Part shown: positions 8,094 to 17,484 of the stretch, piece by piece
Numbering within the stretch: position 1 is the first letter of the stretch
How the letters are laid out: every line of letters begins with the position of its first letter
Assembly (NCBI RefSeq): GCF_014650035.1
Contig: NZ_BMUE01000011.1
Location: 186,001-250,000 of the forward strand
Direction: 5' to 3'
Origin: Streptomyces lucensis JCM 4490
GTDB lineage: Bacteria; Actinomycetota; Actinomycetes; Streptomycetales; Streptomycetaceae
DNA length: 64,000 nt
Notes under the pieces: generated by a model
What the model saw: the letters and a program-made list of their open reading frames with translations, nothing else
Database searches by the model: none
What the model was told of the DNA's origin: nothing
Position numbers and translations under genes: made by a program

Positions 8094-9766
8094 ACACGCT
8101 GCGCATCGGCAACTTCTCCGGCTTCTACGGCGACCGCTCCGACGCCCTGCGCGAGATGCTGACCGGCGGCGCACTCGACGTCCTCACCGGCGACTACCTC
8201 GCCGAACTCACCATGCTCATCCTCGGCCGCGACCGGCTGAAGGACCCCGCCGCCGGCTACGCCCGCACCTTCCCGCGCCAGCTGGAGGACTGCCTCGGCC
8301 TCGCCCACGAGCGCGGGGTGCGGATCGTCACCAACGCCGGCGGCCTGAACCCGGCCGGACTCGCCGAGCGGGTGCGCGAGCTGGCCGGGCGGCTCGGCAT
8401 CCCCCTGCGCGTCGCGCACGTCGAGGGCGACGACCTCGCAGCCGCCCACCCCGGCGCGCTCGCCGCCCACGCCTACCTCGGCGGCTTCGGCATCGCGGAG
8501 TGCCTGCGGGCGGGCGCGGACATCGTCGTCACGGGGCGGGTCACCGACGCGGCCCTGGTCACCGGGCCCGCCGCCGCCCACTTCGGCTGGGGTCCGGCGG
8601 ACCACGACCGCCTCGCCGGCGCCGTCGTCGCCGGGCACGTGCTGGAGTGCGGGACGCAGGCCACCGGCGGCAACTACGCCTTCTTCCGCAAGGGGGACGT
8701 GCGCCGTCCCGGCTTCCCGCTCGCAGAGATCCACGCCGACGGCAGCTGCGTCGTCACCAAGCACCCCGGGACCGGCGGATTCGTCGACGTCGGTACGGTC
8801 ACCGCCCAGCTGCTGTACGAGACCGGCGGCGGCCGGTACGCCGGGCCCGACGTCACCGCCCGGCTGGACACCGTACGGCTGAGCCAGGACGGGCCGGACC
8901 GGGTGCGGATCGAGGGCGTGCGCGGTGAGGCCCCGCCGCCGGCGCTCAAGGCCGGGCTCAACCGGCTCGGCGGGTTCCGCAACGAGGTCGTCTTCGTCCT
9001 CACCGGACTCGACGTCGAGGCCAAGGCGGCCCTCGTGCGCGAACAGCTCTCCGACGCGCTCGCCAAGTCGCCGCCCGGTGAGGTGCGGTGGGATCTCGTC
9101 CGCACCGACCGGGCCGACGCGGCCACCGAGGAGACCGCGAGCGCCCTGCTGCGGCTCGTCGTCCGCGACCCTGACCAGCAGGTCGTGGGCCGGGCACTGA
9201 GCGGGGCCGCTGTGGAGCTGGCCTTGGCGAGCTACCCGGGCTTCCATGTGCTGGCACCACCCGGAAAGGGCACCCCCTATGGGGTCTTCGAGGATGTGTA
9301 CGTACCCCAAGGTGCCGTCGACCACATGGCCGTTCTCCACGACGGACGCCGTATCCCTGTGCCGGCACCACAGGAGACACATGAACTGGCCGACGTACCG
9401 CCCCAGCCGCTTCCCGACCCCCTCCCGCCCGGCCCCACCCGCCGCGCCCCCCTCGGCCTGGTCGCCGGAGCCCGCAGCGGGGACAAGGGCGGGAACGCCA
9501 ACGTCGGAGTCTGGGCCCGTACCGACGACGCCTGGCGCTGGCTCGCCCACGAGCTGACCGCCGACCGCTTCCGGCAGCTGGTCCCCGAGAGCCGCGACCT
9601 GCCCGTCACCCGGCACCCACTGCCGAACCTGCGCGCCCTCAACTTCGTCGTCGAGGGCATCCTCGGCGCCGGCGTCGCCGCCCAGCACCGCTTCGACCCG
9701 CAGGCCAAGGCCCTCGGCGAATGGCTGCGCTCCCGCCACCTGGACATCCCGGAGATGCTGCTGTGA
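8090..9766 (+). CDS. AtuA-like protein (DUF1446, acyclic terpene utilisation family)
   Basis: 558 residues. The first 350 or so form the DUF1446/AtuA core (LRIGNFSGFYGDR, VTNAGGLNPAGL, DIVVTGRVTDAALV). A separate C-terminal domain of about 100 residues begins at LGLVAGARSGDKGGNANVGV. In Pseudomonas, AtuA belongs to the citronellol/geraniol degradation cluster together with geranyl-CoA carboxylase. Its own reaction is unknown; a hydratase or lyase role has been suggested. Here it is coupled at both ends by GTGA overlaps to the metal-binding gene and the carboxyltransferase gene. Confidence 0.8.
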   Translation: MNTLRIGNFSGFYGDRSDALREMLTGGALDVLTGDYLAELTMLILGRDRLKDPAAGYARTFPRQLEDCLGLAHERGVRIVTNAGGLNPAGLAERVRELAGRLGIPLRVAHVEGDDLAAAHPGALAAHAYLGGFGIAECLRAGADIVVTGRVTDAALVTGPAAAHFGWGPADHDRLAGAVVAGHVLECGTQATGGNYAFFRKGDVRRPGFPLAEIHADGSCVVTKHPGTGGFVDVGTVTAQLLYETGGGRYAGPDVTARLDTVRLSQDGPDRVRIEGVRGEAPPPALKAGLNRLGGFRNEVVFVLTGLDVEAKAALVREQLSDALAKSPPGEVRWDLVRTDRADAATEETASALLRLVVRDPDQQVVGRALSGAAVELALASYPGFHVLAPPGKGTPYGVFEDVYVPQGAVDHMAVLHDGRRIPVPAPQETHELADVPPQPLPDPLPPGPTRRAPLGLVAGARSGDKGGNANVGVWARTDDAWRWLAHELTADRFRQLVPESRDLPVTRHPLPNLRALNFVVEGILGAGVAAQHRFDPQAKALGEWLRSRHLDIPEMLL

Positions 9767-11361
9767 CGGTTCTGAAGACCGCCCTGGACCCCGCCGCCCC
9801 CGACTACCGGGCCAACCGCGAGGCCATGCTCACCAAGGTCGCCGACCTGGAGGCCGAGCACGCCAAGGCGCTCGCCGGCGGCGGCCCCAAGTACGTCGAA
9901 CGGCATCGCGGGCGCGGCAAACTGCTCGCCCGCGAGCGGATCGAACTGCTCCTCGACCCCGACACCCCGTTCCTGGAGCTGTCCCCGCTGGCCGCCTGGG
10001 GCAGCGACTACGCCGTCGGCGCCTCCCTGGTCACCGGGATCGGCGTGGTCGAGGGCGTGGAGTGCCTGATCACCGCGAACGACCCGACCGTACGCGGCGG
10101 CGCCAGCAACCCGTGGAGCCTGAAGAAGGCCCTGCGCGCCAACGACATCGCCCTCGCCAACCGGCTGCCCTGCGTCAGCCTGGTGGAGTCCGGCGGGGCC
10201 GACCTGCCGTCGCAGAAGGAGATCTTCATCCCCGGCGGGGCCGTCTTCCGCGACCTCACCCGGCTCTCCGCCGCCGGTGTCCCGACCATCGCCGTCGTCT
10301 TCGGCAACTCCACCGCCGGCGGCGCCTACGTCCCCGGCATGTCCGACCACGTGATCATGGTCAAGGAGCGGGCCAAGGTGTTCCTCGGCGGGCCGCCCCT
10401 GGTGAAGATGGCCACCGGGGAGGAGAGCGACGACGAGTCGCTGGGCGGCGCGGAGATGCACGCGCGCGTGTCCGGCCTCGCCGACCACTTCGCCGTCGAC
10501 GAACCGGACGCCCTGCGCCAGGCGCGCCGCGTGGTCGCCCGCCTCAACCACCGCAAGGCACACCCCGATCCGGGCCCCGCCGAGCCGCCCCGGTACGACC
10601 CGGACGAACTCCTCGGCATCGTCCCCGGCGACCTGAAGACCCCCTTCGACCCGCGCGAGGTCATCGCCCGGATCGTCGACGCCTCCGACTACGACGAGTT
10701 CAAGCCGCTGTATGGCACGAGCCTCACCACCGGCTGGGCGAGTCTGCACGGCTATCCCGTCGGCATCCTGGCCAACGCCCGGGGCGTCCTGTTCAGCGAG
10801 GAGTCGCAGAAGGCCGCCCAGTTCATCCAGCTCGCCAACCAGCGCGACATCCCGCTGCTGTTCCTGCACAACACCACCGGCTACATGGTCGGCAGGGAGT
10901 ACGAGCAGGGCGGCATCATCAAGCACGGCGCGATGATGATCAACGCGGTCAGCAACAGCCGCGTGCCCCACCTGTCCGTGCTCCTCGGGGCGTCGTACGG
11001 CGCCGGGCACTACGGCATGTGCGGCCGCGCCTACGACCCCCGCTTCCTGTTCGCCTGGCCCGGCGCCAAGTCCGCCGTCATGGGACCGCAGCAGCTCGCG
11101 GGCGTGCTCTCCATCGTCGCCCGGCAGTCGGCGGCGGCGAAGGGACGGCCGTACGACGACGACGCGGACGCGGCCCTGCGCGCCATGGTGGAGCAGCAGA
11201 TCGAGTCGGAGTCGCTGCCGATGTTCCTGTCCGGGCGGCTGTACGACGACGGCGTCATCGACCCGCGCGACACCCGCACCGTCCTCGGCCTGTGCCTGTC
11301 CGCCGTCCACACCGCGCCCTACGAGGGTGCGCGCGGCGGCTTCGGCGTCTTCCGGATGTGA
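9763..11361 (+). CDS. acyl-CoA carboxylase, carboxyltransferase (beta) subunit
   Basis: 532 residues, the full length of the methylcrotonyl/geranyl/propionyl-CoA carboxylase beta group. It transfers the carboxyl group from carboxybiotin to an acyl-CoA. The acyl-CoA and carboxybiotin halves carry typical blocks (ESGGADLPSQKEIF, FGNSTAGGAYVPGMSDH, FLHNTTGYMVG, GASYGAGHYGMCGRAYDPRF). The GYMVG and NSTAGGAY features fit the methylcrotonyl/geranyl-type branch better than acetyl-CoA carboxylase. GTG 9763 overlaps the previous stop and has GGAG eight bases upstream. Its partner is the biotin subunit directly downstream. Confidence 0.9.
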   Translation: MTVLKTALDPAAPDYRANREAMLTKVADLEAEHAKALAGGGPKYVERHRGRGKLLARERIELLLDPDTPFLELSPLAAWGSDYAVGASLVTGIGVVEGVECLITANDPTVRGGASNPWSLKKALRANDIALANRLPCVSLVESGGADLPSQKEIFIPGGAVFRDLTRLSAAGVPTIAVVFGNSTAGGAYVPGMSDHVIMVKERAKVFLGGPPLVKMATGEESDDESLGGAEMHARVSGLADHFAVDEPDALRQARRVVARLNHRKAHPDPGPAEPPRYDPDELLGIVPGDLKTPFDPREVIARIVDASDYDEFKPLYGTSLTTGWASLHGYPVGILANARGVLFSEESQKAAQFIQLANQRDIPLLFLHNTTGYMVGREYEQGGIIKHGAMMINAVSNSRVPHLSVLLGASYGAGHYGMCGRAYDPRFLFAWPGAKSAVMGPQQLAGVLSIVARQSAAAKGRPYDDDADAALRAMVEQQIESESLPMFLSGRLYDDGVIDPRDTRTVLGLCLSAVHTAPYEGARGGFGVFRM

Positions 11362-11369
11362 GGGACCAC

Positions 11370-13229
11370 GTGATTTCGACCGTACTCGTCGCCAACCGCG
11401 GCGAGATCGCCTGCCGCGTCTTCCGCACCTGCGCGGACCTCGGCATCCGCACCGTGGCCGTGCACTCCGACGCCGACGAGAACGCGCTCCACGCGCGCGT
11501 GGCCGACGCGGCGGTACGGCTGCCGGGAGCGGCGCCCGCGGAGACGTACCTGCGCGGGGACCTGATCGTGAAGGCCGCCCTGGCCGCCGGCGCGGACGCG
11601 GTCCACCCCGGCTACGGCTTCCTCTCCGAGAACGCCGGCTTCGCCCGCGCCGTCCTCGACGCCGGCCTGACGTGGATCGGCCCGCCCCCTCAGGCCATCG
11701 AGGCCATGGCGTCCAAGACCCGCGCCAAGCGGCTGATGGGTCTCGCGCCCCTCGACGCGTCCGAGGTGACCGACGCCGGCCTGCCGGTCCTGGTGAAGGC
11801 CGCCGCGGGCGGCGGGGGGCGCGGCATGCGGATCGTGCGCCGCCTGGACGAGCTGCCCGCCGCGCTGGAGGGCGCGCGCGCCGAGGCCGCGAGCGCCTTC
11901 GGTGACGGCGAGGTGTTCGTAGAGCCGTACATCGAGCACGGCCGGCACGTCGAGGTGCAGATCCTCGCCGACGCCCACGGCACCGTCTGGGCGCTCGGCA
12001 CCCGCGACTGCTCCCTCCAGCGCCGCCACCAGAAGGTCATCGAGGAGGCCCCGGCGCCCGGCCTGACCGCGGGGCTCCAGGAGGAGCTGCACGCGCTCGC
12101 CGTGCGCGCCGCGCGCGCCGTCTCCTACACCGGCGCCGGCACGGTCGAGTTCCTGGTCGCCGACGGCCGCGCGCACTTCCTGGAGATGAACACCCGCCTG
12201 CAGGTCGAGCACCCCGTCACCGAGGCGGTGCTCGGCATCGACCTCGTGGCGGAGCAGATCCGCGTCGCGGAGGGCCGCCCGCTGGACGGCGAGCCGCCAC
12301 GCGCGCGCGGCCACGCCGTCGAGGCCCGCCTCTACGCCGAGGACCCCGCGCGGGGCTGGGCCCCGCAGACCGGCACCCTGCACCGGCTCGCGGTACCGGC
12401 CGGCGTCCGCCTCGACACCGGCTGCGCCGACGGCGACACCATCGGCGTGCACTACGACCCGATGCTCGCGAAGGTCGTCGCACACGCGCCCACGCGCGCG
12501 GAGGCGGTCCGCAGACTCGCCGGCGCCCTCGACACGGCCGCCGTCCACGGCCCGGTCACCAACCGCGACCTGCTGGTGCGCTCCCTGCGGCACGAGGAGT
12601 TCACGTCCGCCCGCATGGACACCGGCTTCTACGACCGCCACCTGCCCGAGCTGACCGCACCGGCCGCCGATCCGTACGCCCCGCTCGCCGCCGCCCTCGC
12701 CGACGCCCACGGCCGCTCCCGCTTCGGCGGCTGGCGCAACGTCCCCTCGCAGCCGCAGGTCAAGCGGTACGAGATGGCGGGCGAGGAGCACGAGGTGCGC
12801 TACCGGCATACGCGGGAGGGCCTCGCGGCCGACGGGGTGCGGGTCGTGCACGCCGGCGCGTACCTGGTCGTCCTCGACGTGGACGGGGTGCGGCGCAGGT
12901 TCGAGGTGGCCCGGTACGGCGACCAGGTCCACGTCGGCTCCACCCGCCTCACCGCCCTGCCCCGCTTCCCCGACCCGGCCGCCCAGCTCGCGCCGGGCTC
13001 CCTGCTGGCGCCGATGCCGGGCACGGTCGTCCGCGTCGCCGACGGGCTGGCCGAGGGCGCCGCGGTCCGGGCCGGCCAGCCGCTGATCTGGCTGGAGGCG
13101 ATGAAGATGCAGCACCAGATCCCGGCGCCCGTCACGGGCACGCTCGGCGCCCTGCACGTCAGGACGGGACAGCAGGTCGAGCCAGGAATGTTGCTGGCGG
13201 TCGTACACGAACTCCAGGAGTCCAGATGA
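11370..13229 (+). CDS. acyl-CoA carboxylase alpha subunit (biotin carboxylase + biotin carrier)
   Basis: 619 residues. The order is an N-terminal biotin carboxylase domain (VLVANRGEIACRVFRT, then ATP-grasp loop AAAGGGGRGMRIV and MNTRLQVEHPVTE), a linker, and a C-terminal biotinyl domain whose target lysine is K579 in WLEAMKMQHQ. It carboxylates biotin with ATP and bicarbonate. GTG 11370 follows AGGGA. Between AKRLM (residues 119-123) and GLAPLDASEV the sequence is about six residues shorter than I expect: the AAGVPV-like segment found in most homologues is absent. Downstream it overlaps the acyl-CoA dehydrogenase by ATGA. Confidence 0.9.
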   Translation: MISTVLVANRGEIACRVFRTCADLGIRTVAVHSDADENALHARVADAAVRLPGAAPAETYLRGDLIVKAALAAGADAVHPGYGFLSENAGFARAVLDAGLTWIGPPPQAIEAMASKTRAKRLMGLAPLDASEVTDAGLPVLVKAAAGGGGRGMRIVRRLDELPAALEGARAEAASAFGDGEVFVEPYIEHGRHVEVQILADAHGTVWALGTRDCSLQRRHQKVIEEAPAPGLTAGLQEELHALAVRAARAVSYTGAGTVEFLVADGRAHFLEMNTRLQVEHPVTEAVLGIDLVAEQIRVAEGRPLDGEPPRARGHAVEARLYAEDPARGWAPQTGTLHRLAVPAGVRLDTGCADGDTIGVHYDPMLAKVVAHAPTRAEAVRRLAGALDTAAVHGPVTNRDLLVRSLRHEEFTSARMDTGFYDRHLPELTAPAADPYAPLAAALADAHGRSRFGGWRNVPSQPQVKRYEMAGEEHEVRYRHTREGLAADGVRVVHAGAYLVVLDVDGVRRRFEVARYGDQVHVGSTRLTALPRFPDPAAQLAPGSLLAPMPGTVVRVADGLAEGAAVRAGQPLIWLEAMKMQHQIPAPVTGTLGALHVRTGQQVEPGMLLAVVHELQESR

Positions 13230-14416
13230 CCACCCTCATCGAGTCCGAAGAGCACAAGGCCCTCCGCTCAGCGGTCGCCGCCCTCGGCAGGCGCTACGGC
13301 CGCGACTACGTCACCCGCACCATCGCCGAGGGCCGCCACCCCACCGAACTCTGGGCGGAGGCCGGCAAACTCGGCTACCTCGGCGTCAACCTCCCCGAGG
13401 AGTACGGCGGCGGAGGCGGCGGCATCGCCGAACTCTCCATCGTCCTGGAGGAGCTGGGCGCCGCCGGGTCTCCCCTGCTGATGCTGGTCGTCTCCCCGGC
13501 CATCTGCGGCACGGTGATCTCCCGCTTCGGCACGGAGGAGCAGAAGCGGACCTGGCTGCCCGGCCTCGCCGACGGCACCCGCACCATGGCCTTCGGCATC
13601 ACCGAACCCGACGCGGGCTCCAACTCCCACCGCCTCACCACCACCGCCCGCCGCGACGGCGCCGACTGGCTGCTCACCGGCCGCAAGGTCTTCGTCTCCG
13701 GCGTGGACCAGGCGGACGCCACCCTCGTCGTCGGCCGCACGGAGGACGCCCGCACCGGCACGCTCAAGCCCTGCCTCTTCATCGTGCCGCGGGATGCCGA
13801 GGGCTTCTCCCGGCACCGCATCGACATGGAACTCAACGCCGCGGAGAAGCAGTTCGAGCTGTTCCTGGACGACGTGCGGCTGCCCGGCGATGCGCTGGTC
13901 GGTGGGGGCACCTCCCACGCTTCCGGCAGTGGAGGAGAGGACGCCGGCCTGCTCCAGCTGTTCGCCGGACTCAACCCCGAACGCGTCATGACGGCCGCCT
14001 TCGCCATCGGGATGGGCCGGTTCGCGCTCGCGAGGGCCGTCGAGTACGCCCGCGACCGTACCGTCTGGAAGGCTCCCATCGGCACCCACCAGGCCATCGC
14101 CCACCCTCTGGCGCAGGCGCACATCGACCTGGAGCTGGCCCGGCTGATGATGCAGAAGGCGGCCCATCTCTACGACGCGGGCGACGACGCCGGGGCGGGC
14201 GAGGCCGCCAACATGGCGAAGTACGCGGCCGGGGAGGCCTGCGTGAAGGCCGTCGACCAGGCCGTGCACACCCTCGGCGGCAACGGGCTCACGCGCGAGT
14301 TCGGGCTCGCCCCGCTGATAACGGCGGCGCGCGTGGCTCGTATCGCCCCGGTGAGCCGGGAGATGATTCTCAACTACGTCTCCCACCAGACCCTGGGCCT
14401 GCCCAAGTCCTACTAG
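13226..14416 (+). CDS. acyl-CoA dehydrogenase
   Basis: 396 residues. An FAD enzyme that introduces an alpha-beta double bond in an acyl-CoA. Visible blocks are MAFGITEPDAGSNSHR (FAD/substrate loop), GRKVFVSGVDQAD and the C-terminal HTLGGNGLTREFGL. ATG 13226 overlaps the stop of the biotin subunit, with CAGGAG upstream. Residues 226-237 (GGGTSHASGSGG, bases 13901-13936) look like an in-frame insertion: the flanking sequence reads on smoothly without them, and the DNA resembles short GGGGGCACCTCCC repeats that I recognise from Streptomyces intergenic regions. Confidence 0.9.
   Translation: MTTLIESEEHKALRSAVAALGRRYGRDYVTRTIAEGRHPTELWAEAGKLGYLGVNLPEEYGGGGGGIAELSIVLEELGAAGSPLLMLVVSPAICGTVISRFGTEEQKRTWLPGLADGTRTMAFGITEPDAGSNSHRLTTTARRDGADWLLTGRKVFVSGVDQADATLVVGRTEDARTGTLKPCLFIVPRDAEGFSRHRIDMELNAAEKQFELFLDDVRLPGDALVGGGTSHASGSGGEDAGLLQLFAGLNPERVMTAAFAIGMGRFALARAVEYARDRTVWKAPIGTHQAIAHPLAQAHIDLELARLMMQKAAHLYDAGDDAGAGEAANMAKYAAGEACVKAVDQAVHTLGGNGLTREFGLAPLITAARVARIAPVSREMILNYVSHQTLGLPKSY
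13901..13936. repeat. REP-like element inserted in frame in the acyl-CoA dehydrogenase gene
   Basis: The 36-bp segment begins GGTGGGGGCACCTCCCACG and ends GGCAGTGGAGGA. Its CCTCCCAC and GTGGAGG arms can pair imperfectly. It adds twelve Gly/Ser-rich residues without breaking the frame. Confidence 0.45.
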
Positions 14417-14476
14417 GTCTCCCGTCCGCCTCACCCGGACGAGAGCCCCAGGCCGCCGTAGCCGCTTGGAGGAACC

Positions 14477-16045
14477 GTGTTCCGCAGCGAGTACGCAGAC
14501 GTCCCGCCCGTAGAACTCCCCATCCACGAGGCCGTCCTGGGCCGGGCCGCCGACTTCGGCGACCAGCCGGCCCTCATCGACGGCACGGACGGCACCACCC
14601 TCACGTACGAGCAGGTGGACCGGTTCCACCGGCGCCTGGCCGCCGCGTTCGCCGACGCCGGCGTCCGCAAGGGCGACGTCCTCGCCCTGCACAGCCCCAA
14701 CACCGTCGCCTTCCCGACCGCCTTCTACGCGGCCACGCGCGCGGGCGCCTCCGTCACCACGGTGCACCCGCTCGCCACCCCGGAGGAGTTCGCCAAGCAG
14801 CTCGGCGACAGCGGCGCCCGCTGGATCGTCACCGTCTCCCCGCTGCTCGCGGCCGCCCGCCGCTCCGCCGAACTCGCGGGCGGCGTACGGGAGATCCTCG
14901 TGTGCGACAGCGCACCCGGGCACCGCTCCCTGATCGACCTCCTGGCCACCACCGCCCCCGAGCCCCGCGTCGGCTTCGACCCCGCCGAGGACGTCGCCGC
15001 GCTGCCGTACTCGTCCGGCACCACCGGCGTCCCCAAGGGCGTGATGCTCACCCACCGGCAGATCGCCACCAACCTGGCCCAGCTCGAACCCGCCGTCCCG
15101 GCCGGACCCGGCGACCGCATCCTCGCCGTCCTGCCGTTCTTCCACATCTACGGCCTGACCGCCCTGATGAACGCGCCCCTGCGCCAGGGCGCCACGGTCG
15201 TCGTGCTGCCCCGCTTCGACCTGGAGACCTTCCTCGCCGCGATCGAGACCCACCGCATCACCAACCTGTACGTCGCCCCGCCCATCGTCCTCGCCCTCGC
15301 CAAGCACCCGGCCGTCACCCGCTACGACCTGTCGTCGCTGAAGCACGTCATCAGCGCCGCCGCCCCCCTCGACGCCCGGCTCGCCCTCGCCTGCAGCGAA
15401 CGCCTCGGCCTGCCCCCGATCGGCCAGGCCTACGGCATGACGGAACTGTCGCCCGGCACCCACGTCGTCCCCCTCGACCGCCTGCACGAGGCACCCGCCG
15501 GCACGGTCGGCAGACTGATCGCCGGCACCGAGATGCGGATCGTCTCCCTGGACGACTCCGGCAAGGACCTCGGCACCGGCGAGCGCGGCGAGATCCTCAT
15601 CCGCGGACCGCAGGTGATGAAGGGCTACCTCGGCCGCCCCGACGCCACGGCCGCCCTGATCGACGCCGACGGCTGGGTGCACACCGGCGACGTGGGCCAT
15701 GTCGACGCCGACGGCTGGCTGTTCGTCGTCGACCGGGTCAAGGAACTCATCAAGTACAAGGGCTACCAGGTGGCCCCCGCCGAACTGGAGGCCCTGCTGG
15801 TCACCCACCCCGGCATCGCCGACGCCGCCGTCGTCGGCGCCCCCGACGACTCCGGCAACGAGATCCCGCACGCCTTCGTCGTCCGCCGCCCCACCGCCGG
15901 CGAACTGACCGAGAACGAGATCCTGCTGTACGTCGCCGAACGCGTCGCCCCCTACAAACGCGTCCGCCGGATCACCTTCACCGACACCGTCCCGCGCGCC
16001 GCCTCCGGCAAGATCCTGCGGCGGCAGCTCAGGGAGCACGCATGA
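14477..16045 (+). CDS. AMP-dependent acyl-CoA ligase (4-coumarate:CoA ligase-like)
   Basis: 522 residues. ANL-superfamily enzyme that activates a carboxylic acid with ATP and CoA. The P-loop-like YSSGTTGVPKGVMLTH lies at residues 178-193, the adenylate motif GQAYGMTELSPG follows, and the hinge and C-terminal domain read GWVHTGDVGHVDADGW and KELIKYKGYQVAP with the catalytic lysine in ASGKILRR. The acid is not obvious; in this operon it probably loads the substrate that is then dehydrogenated and carboxylated. GTG 14477 has a strong TTGGAGGAACC ribosome site. The end overlaps the next start by ATGA. Confidence 0.9.
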   Translation: MFRSEYADVPPVELPIHEAVLGRAADFGDQPALIDGTDGTTLTYEQVDRFHRRLAAAFADAGVRKGDVLALHSPNTVAFPTAFYAATRAGASVTTVHPLATPEEFAKQLGDSGARWIVTVSPLLAAARRSAELAGGVREILVCDSAPGHRSLIDLLATTAPEPRVGFDPAEDVAALPYSSGTTGVPKGVMLTHRQIATNLAQLEPAVPAGPGDRILAVLPFFHIYGLTALMNAPLRQGATVVVLPRFDLETFLAAIETHRITNLYVAPPIVLALAKHPAVTRYDLSSLKHVISAAAPLDARLALACSERLGLPPIGQAYGMTELSPGTHVVPLDRLHEAPAGTVGRLIAGTEMRIVSLDDSGKDLGTGERGEILIRGPQVMKGYLGRPDATAALIDADGWVHTGDVGHVDADGWLFVVDRVKELIKYKGYQVAPAELEALLVTHPGIADAAVVGAPDDSGNEIPHAFVVRRPTAGELTENEILLYVAERVAPYKRVRRITFTDTVPRAASGKILRRQLREHA

Positions 16046-16779
16046 ACGCACCCATCGGCCGCACACGCGCGCGTGCCGTCGAAACCCTCAGCCTCGACTC
16101 GGCCGGCACCCGCAACGCGCTCTCCGCGCCGCTCGTCTCCGGCCTCGCCGACGCCCTGACCGACTGCGGCAAGGACCCGGACGTACGGGCCGTCGTCCTC
16201 ACCCACACCGGCACCACCTTCTGCGCCGGGGCCGACCTGCGCGACCCGCCCCACCCGGACGCGCTGGTGGGCCTGCTGCGGCAGATCGTCGAGCTGCCCA
16301 AACCGGTCGTCGCCCGGGTCACCGGACACGTCCGCGCCGGCGGCCTCGGCCTCCTCGCCGCCTGCGACATCACCGCCGCCGCCACCACGGCCACCTTCGC
16401 CTTCACCGAGGTCCGCATCGGCGTCGCCCCCGCCGTGATCTCCCTGCCGGTGATGCCGCGCGCCGACCCGCGCGCCCTGGCCCGCTACTACCTCACCGGC
16501 GAACGCTTCGGCCCCGCCGAGGCCGTGCGCCTCGGCCTGCTCACCGCGACCGCGGACGACGTCGACGAGGCCCTGGCCACCGTCCTCGACGGCCTGCGCC
16601 GCTCCTCGCCCCAGGCCCTGGCCGAGACGAAACGACTGCTCACGGCTAGGGTGCTGGAAACGTTCGACCGGGACGCGGCCGCCCTGACCGCGCTCTCGGC
16701 CCGGCTGTTCTCCTCCGCCCACGCCCGGGAGGGGATGACGGCCTTCCTGGAGAGACGGGACGCGGCATGGGTGGTGTGA
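16042..16779 (+). CDS. enoyl-CoA hydratase/isomerase family protein
   Basis: 245 residues, slightly shorter than typical crotonases. The oxyanion-hole regions are TTFCAGADLRDPP and HVRAGGLGLLAACDITAA. It should hydrate or isomerise an enoyl-CoA produced by the dehydrogenase or carboxylase steps. The second catalytic glutamate region is altered (IGVAPAVISLPVMPR), so a lyase or hydrolase activity is possible. ATG 16042 overlaps the ligase stop, implying translational coupling. Confidence 0.85.
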   Translation: MNAPIGRTRARAVETLSLDSAGTRNALSAPLVSGLADALTDCGKDPDVRAVVLTHTGTTFCAGADLRDPPHPDALVGLLRQIVELPKPVVARVTGHVRAGGLGLLAACDITAAATTATFAFTEVRIGVAPAVISLPVMPRADPRALARYYLTGERFGPAEAVRLGLLTATADDVDEALATVLDGLRRSSPQALAETKRLLTARVLETFDRDAAALTALSARLFSSAHAREGMTAFLERRDAAWVV

Positions 16780-16783
16780 GCAC

Positions 16784-17383
16784 GTGAGCACGACGGCGGA
16801 ACGCGACCGCGCGCCCAAGCAGGACCGCAGCCGGGCCACCCGGCAGCGGCTCCTGGAGGCCGCCGTGGCCTGCCTCGCCGAGCACGGCTGGGCGGGCTCC
16901 ACGGTGTCCGTCGTCGCCGAACGCGCCGGCGTCTCCCGGGGCGCCGCCCAGCACCACTTCCCGACCCGCGAGGACCTGTTCACCGCGGCCGTCGAGTACG
17001 TCGCCGAGGAACGCTCCACCGCGCTCAGGGATTTGTTCCCGCACGGCGCCGCCGACCGCCGCGCCCTGCTGCGCGCCCTCGTCGACCTCTATACAGGCCC
17101 CCTCTTCCGGGCCGCCCTGCAGCTGTGGGTCGCCGCCTCCAACGAGGAGCAGCTGCGCGGCCGGGTCACCGAACTCGAGGCCCGCGTCGGCCGCGAGACC
17201 CACCGCATCGCCGTCGACCTCCTCGGCGCCGACGAGTCACGCCCCGGCGTCCGCGAGACCGTCCAGGGCTTCCTGGACATGGCCCGCGGCCTCGGCCTCG
17301 CCAACCTCCTCACCGACGACACCGCCCGCCGCGAACGTGTGGTGTCCCAGTGGGCGGCCCTGCTGGACGGGGCGCTGGGCTGA
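16784..17383 (+). CDS. TetR-family transcriptional regulator
   Basis: 199 residues. The N-terminal helix-turn-helix (residues about 15-60) contains RQRLLEAAVACLAEHGW and GVSRGAAQHHFPTREDLFTA. The C-terminal ligand domain is helical. It begins four bases after the hydratase stop and is transcribed with the operon, which fits a local repressor that senses a pathway acyl-CoA. The palindrome at 7254-7265 is the natural candidate operator. This pairing is inferred from context. Confidence 0.9.
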   Translation: MSTTAERDRAPKQDRSRATRQRLLEAAVACLAEHGWAGSTVSVVAERAGVSRGAAQHHFPTREDLFTAAVEYVAEERSTALRDLFPHGAADRRALLRALVDLYTGPLFRAALQLWVAASNEEQLRGRVTELEARVGRETHRIAVDLLGADESRPGVRETVQGFLDMARGLGLANLLTDDTARRERVVSQWAALLDGALG

Positions 17384-17472
17384 ACCCCTCGCGCTCGGGG
17401 CGAGTCCTGACCGGTTCCGGGCGACCGACGCGCCGGGTGAGGTGGGTCACACGCGTATCCGGCGGGCCGCAG

Positions 17473-17478
17473 TACCCT
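17473..17478 (+). promoter_or_regulatory. -10 element of a probable leaderless transcript
   Basis: TACCCT is followed six bases later by the ATG of the small leader peptide, so transcription would begin at or next to the start codon. There is no Shine-Dalgarno sequence. The -35 region is weak. Confidence 0.45.
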
Positions 17479-17484
17479 TGCCCC

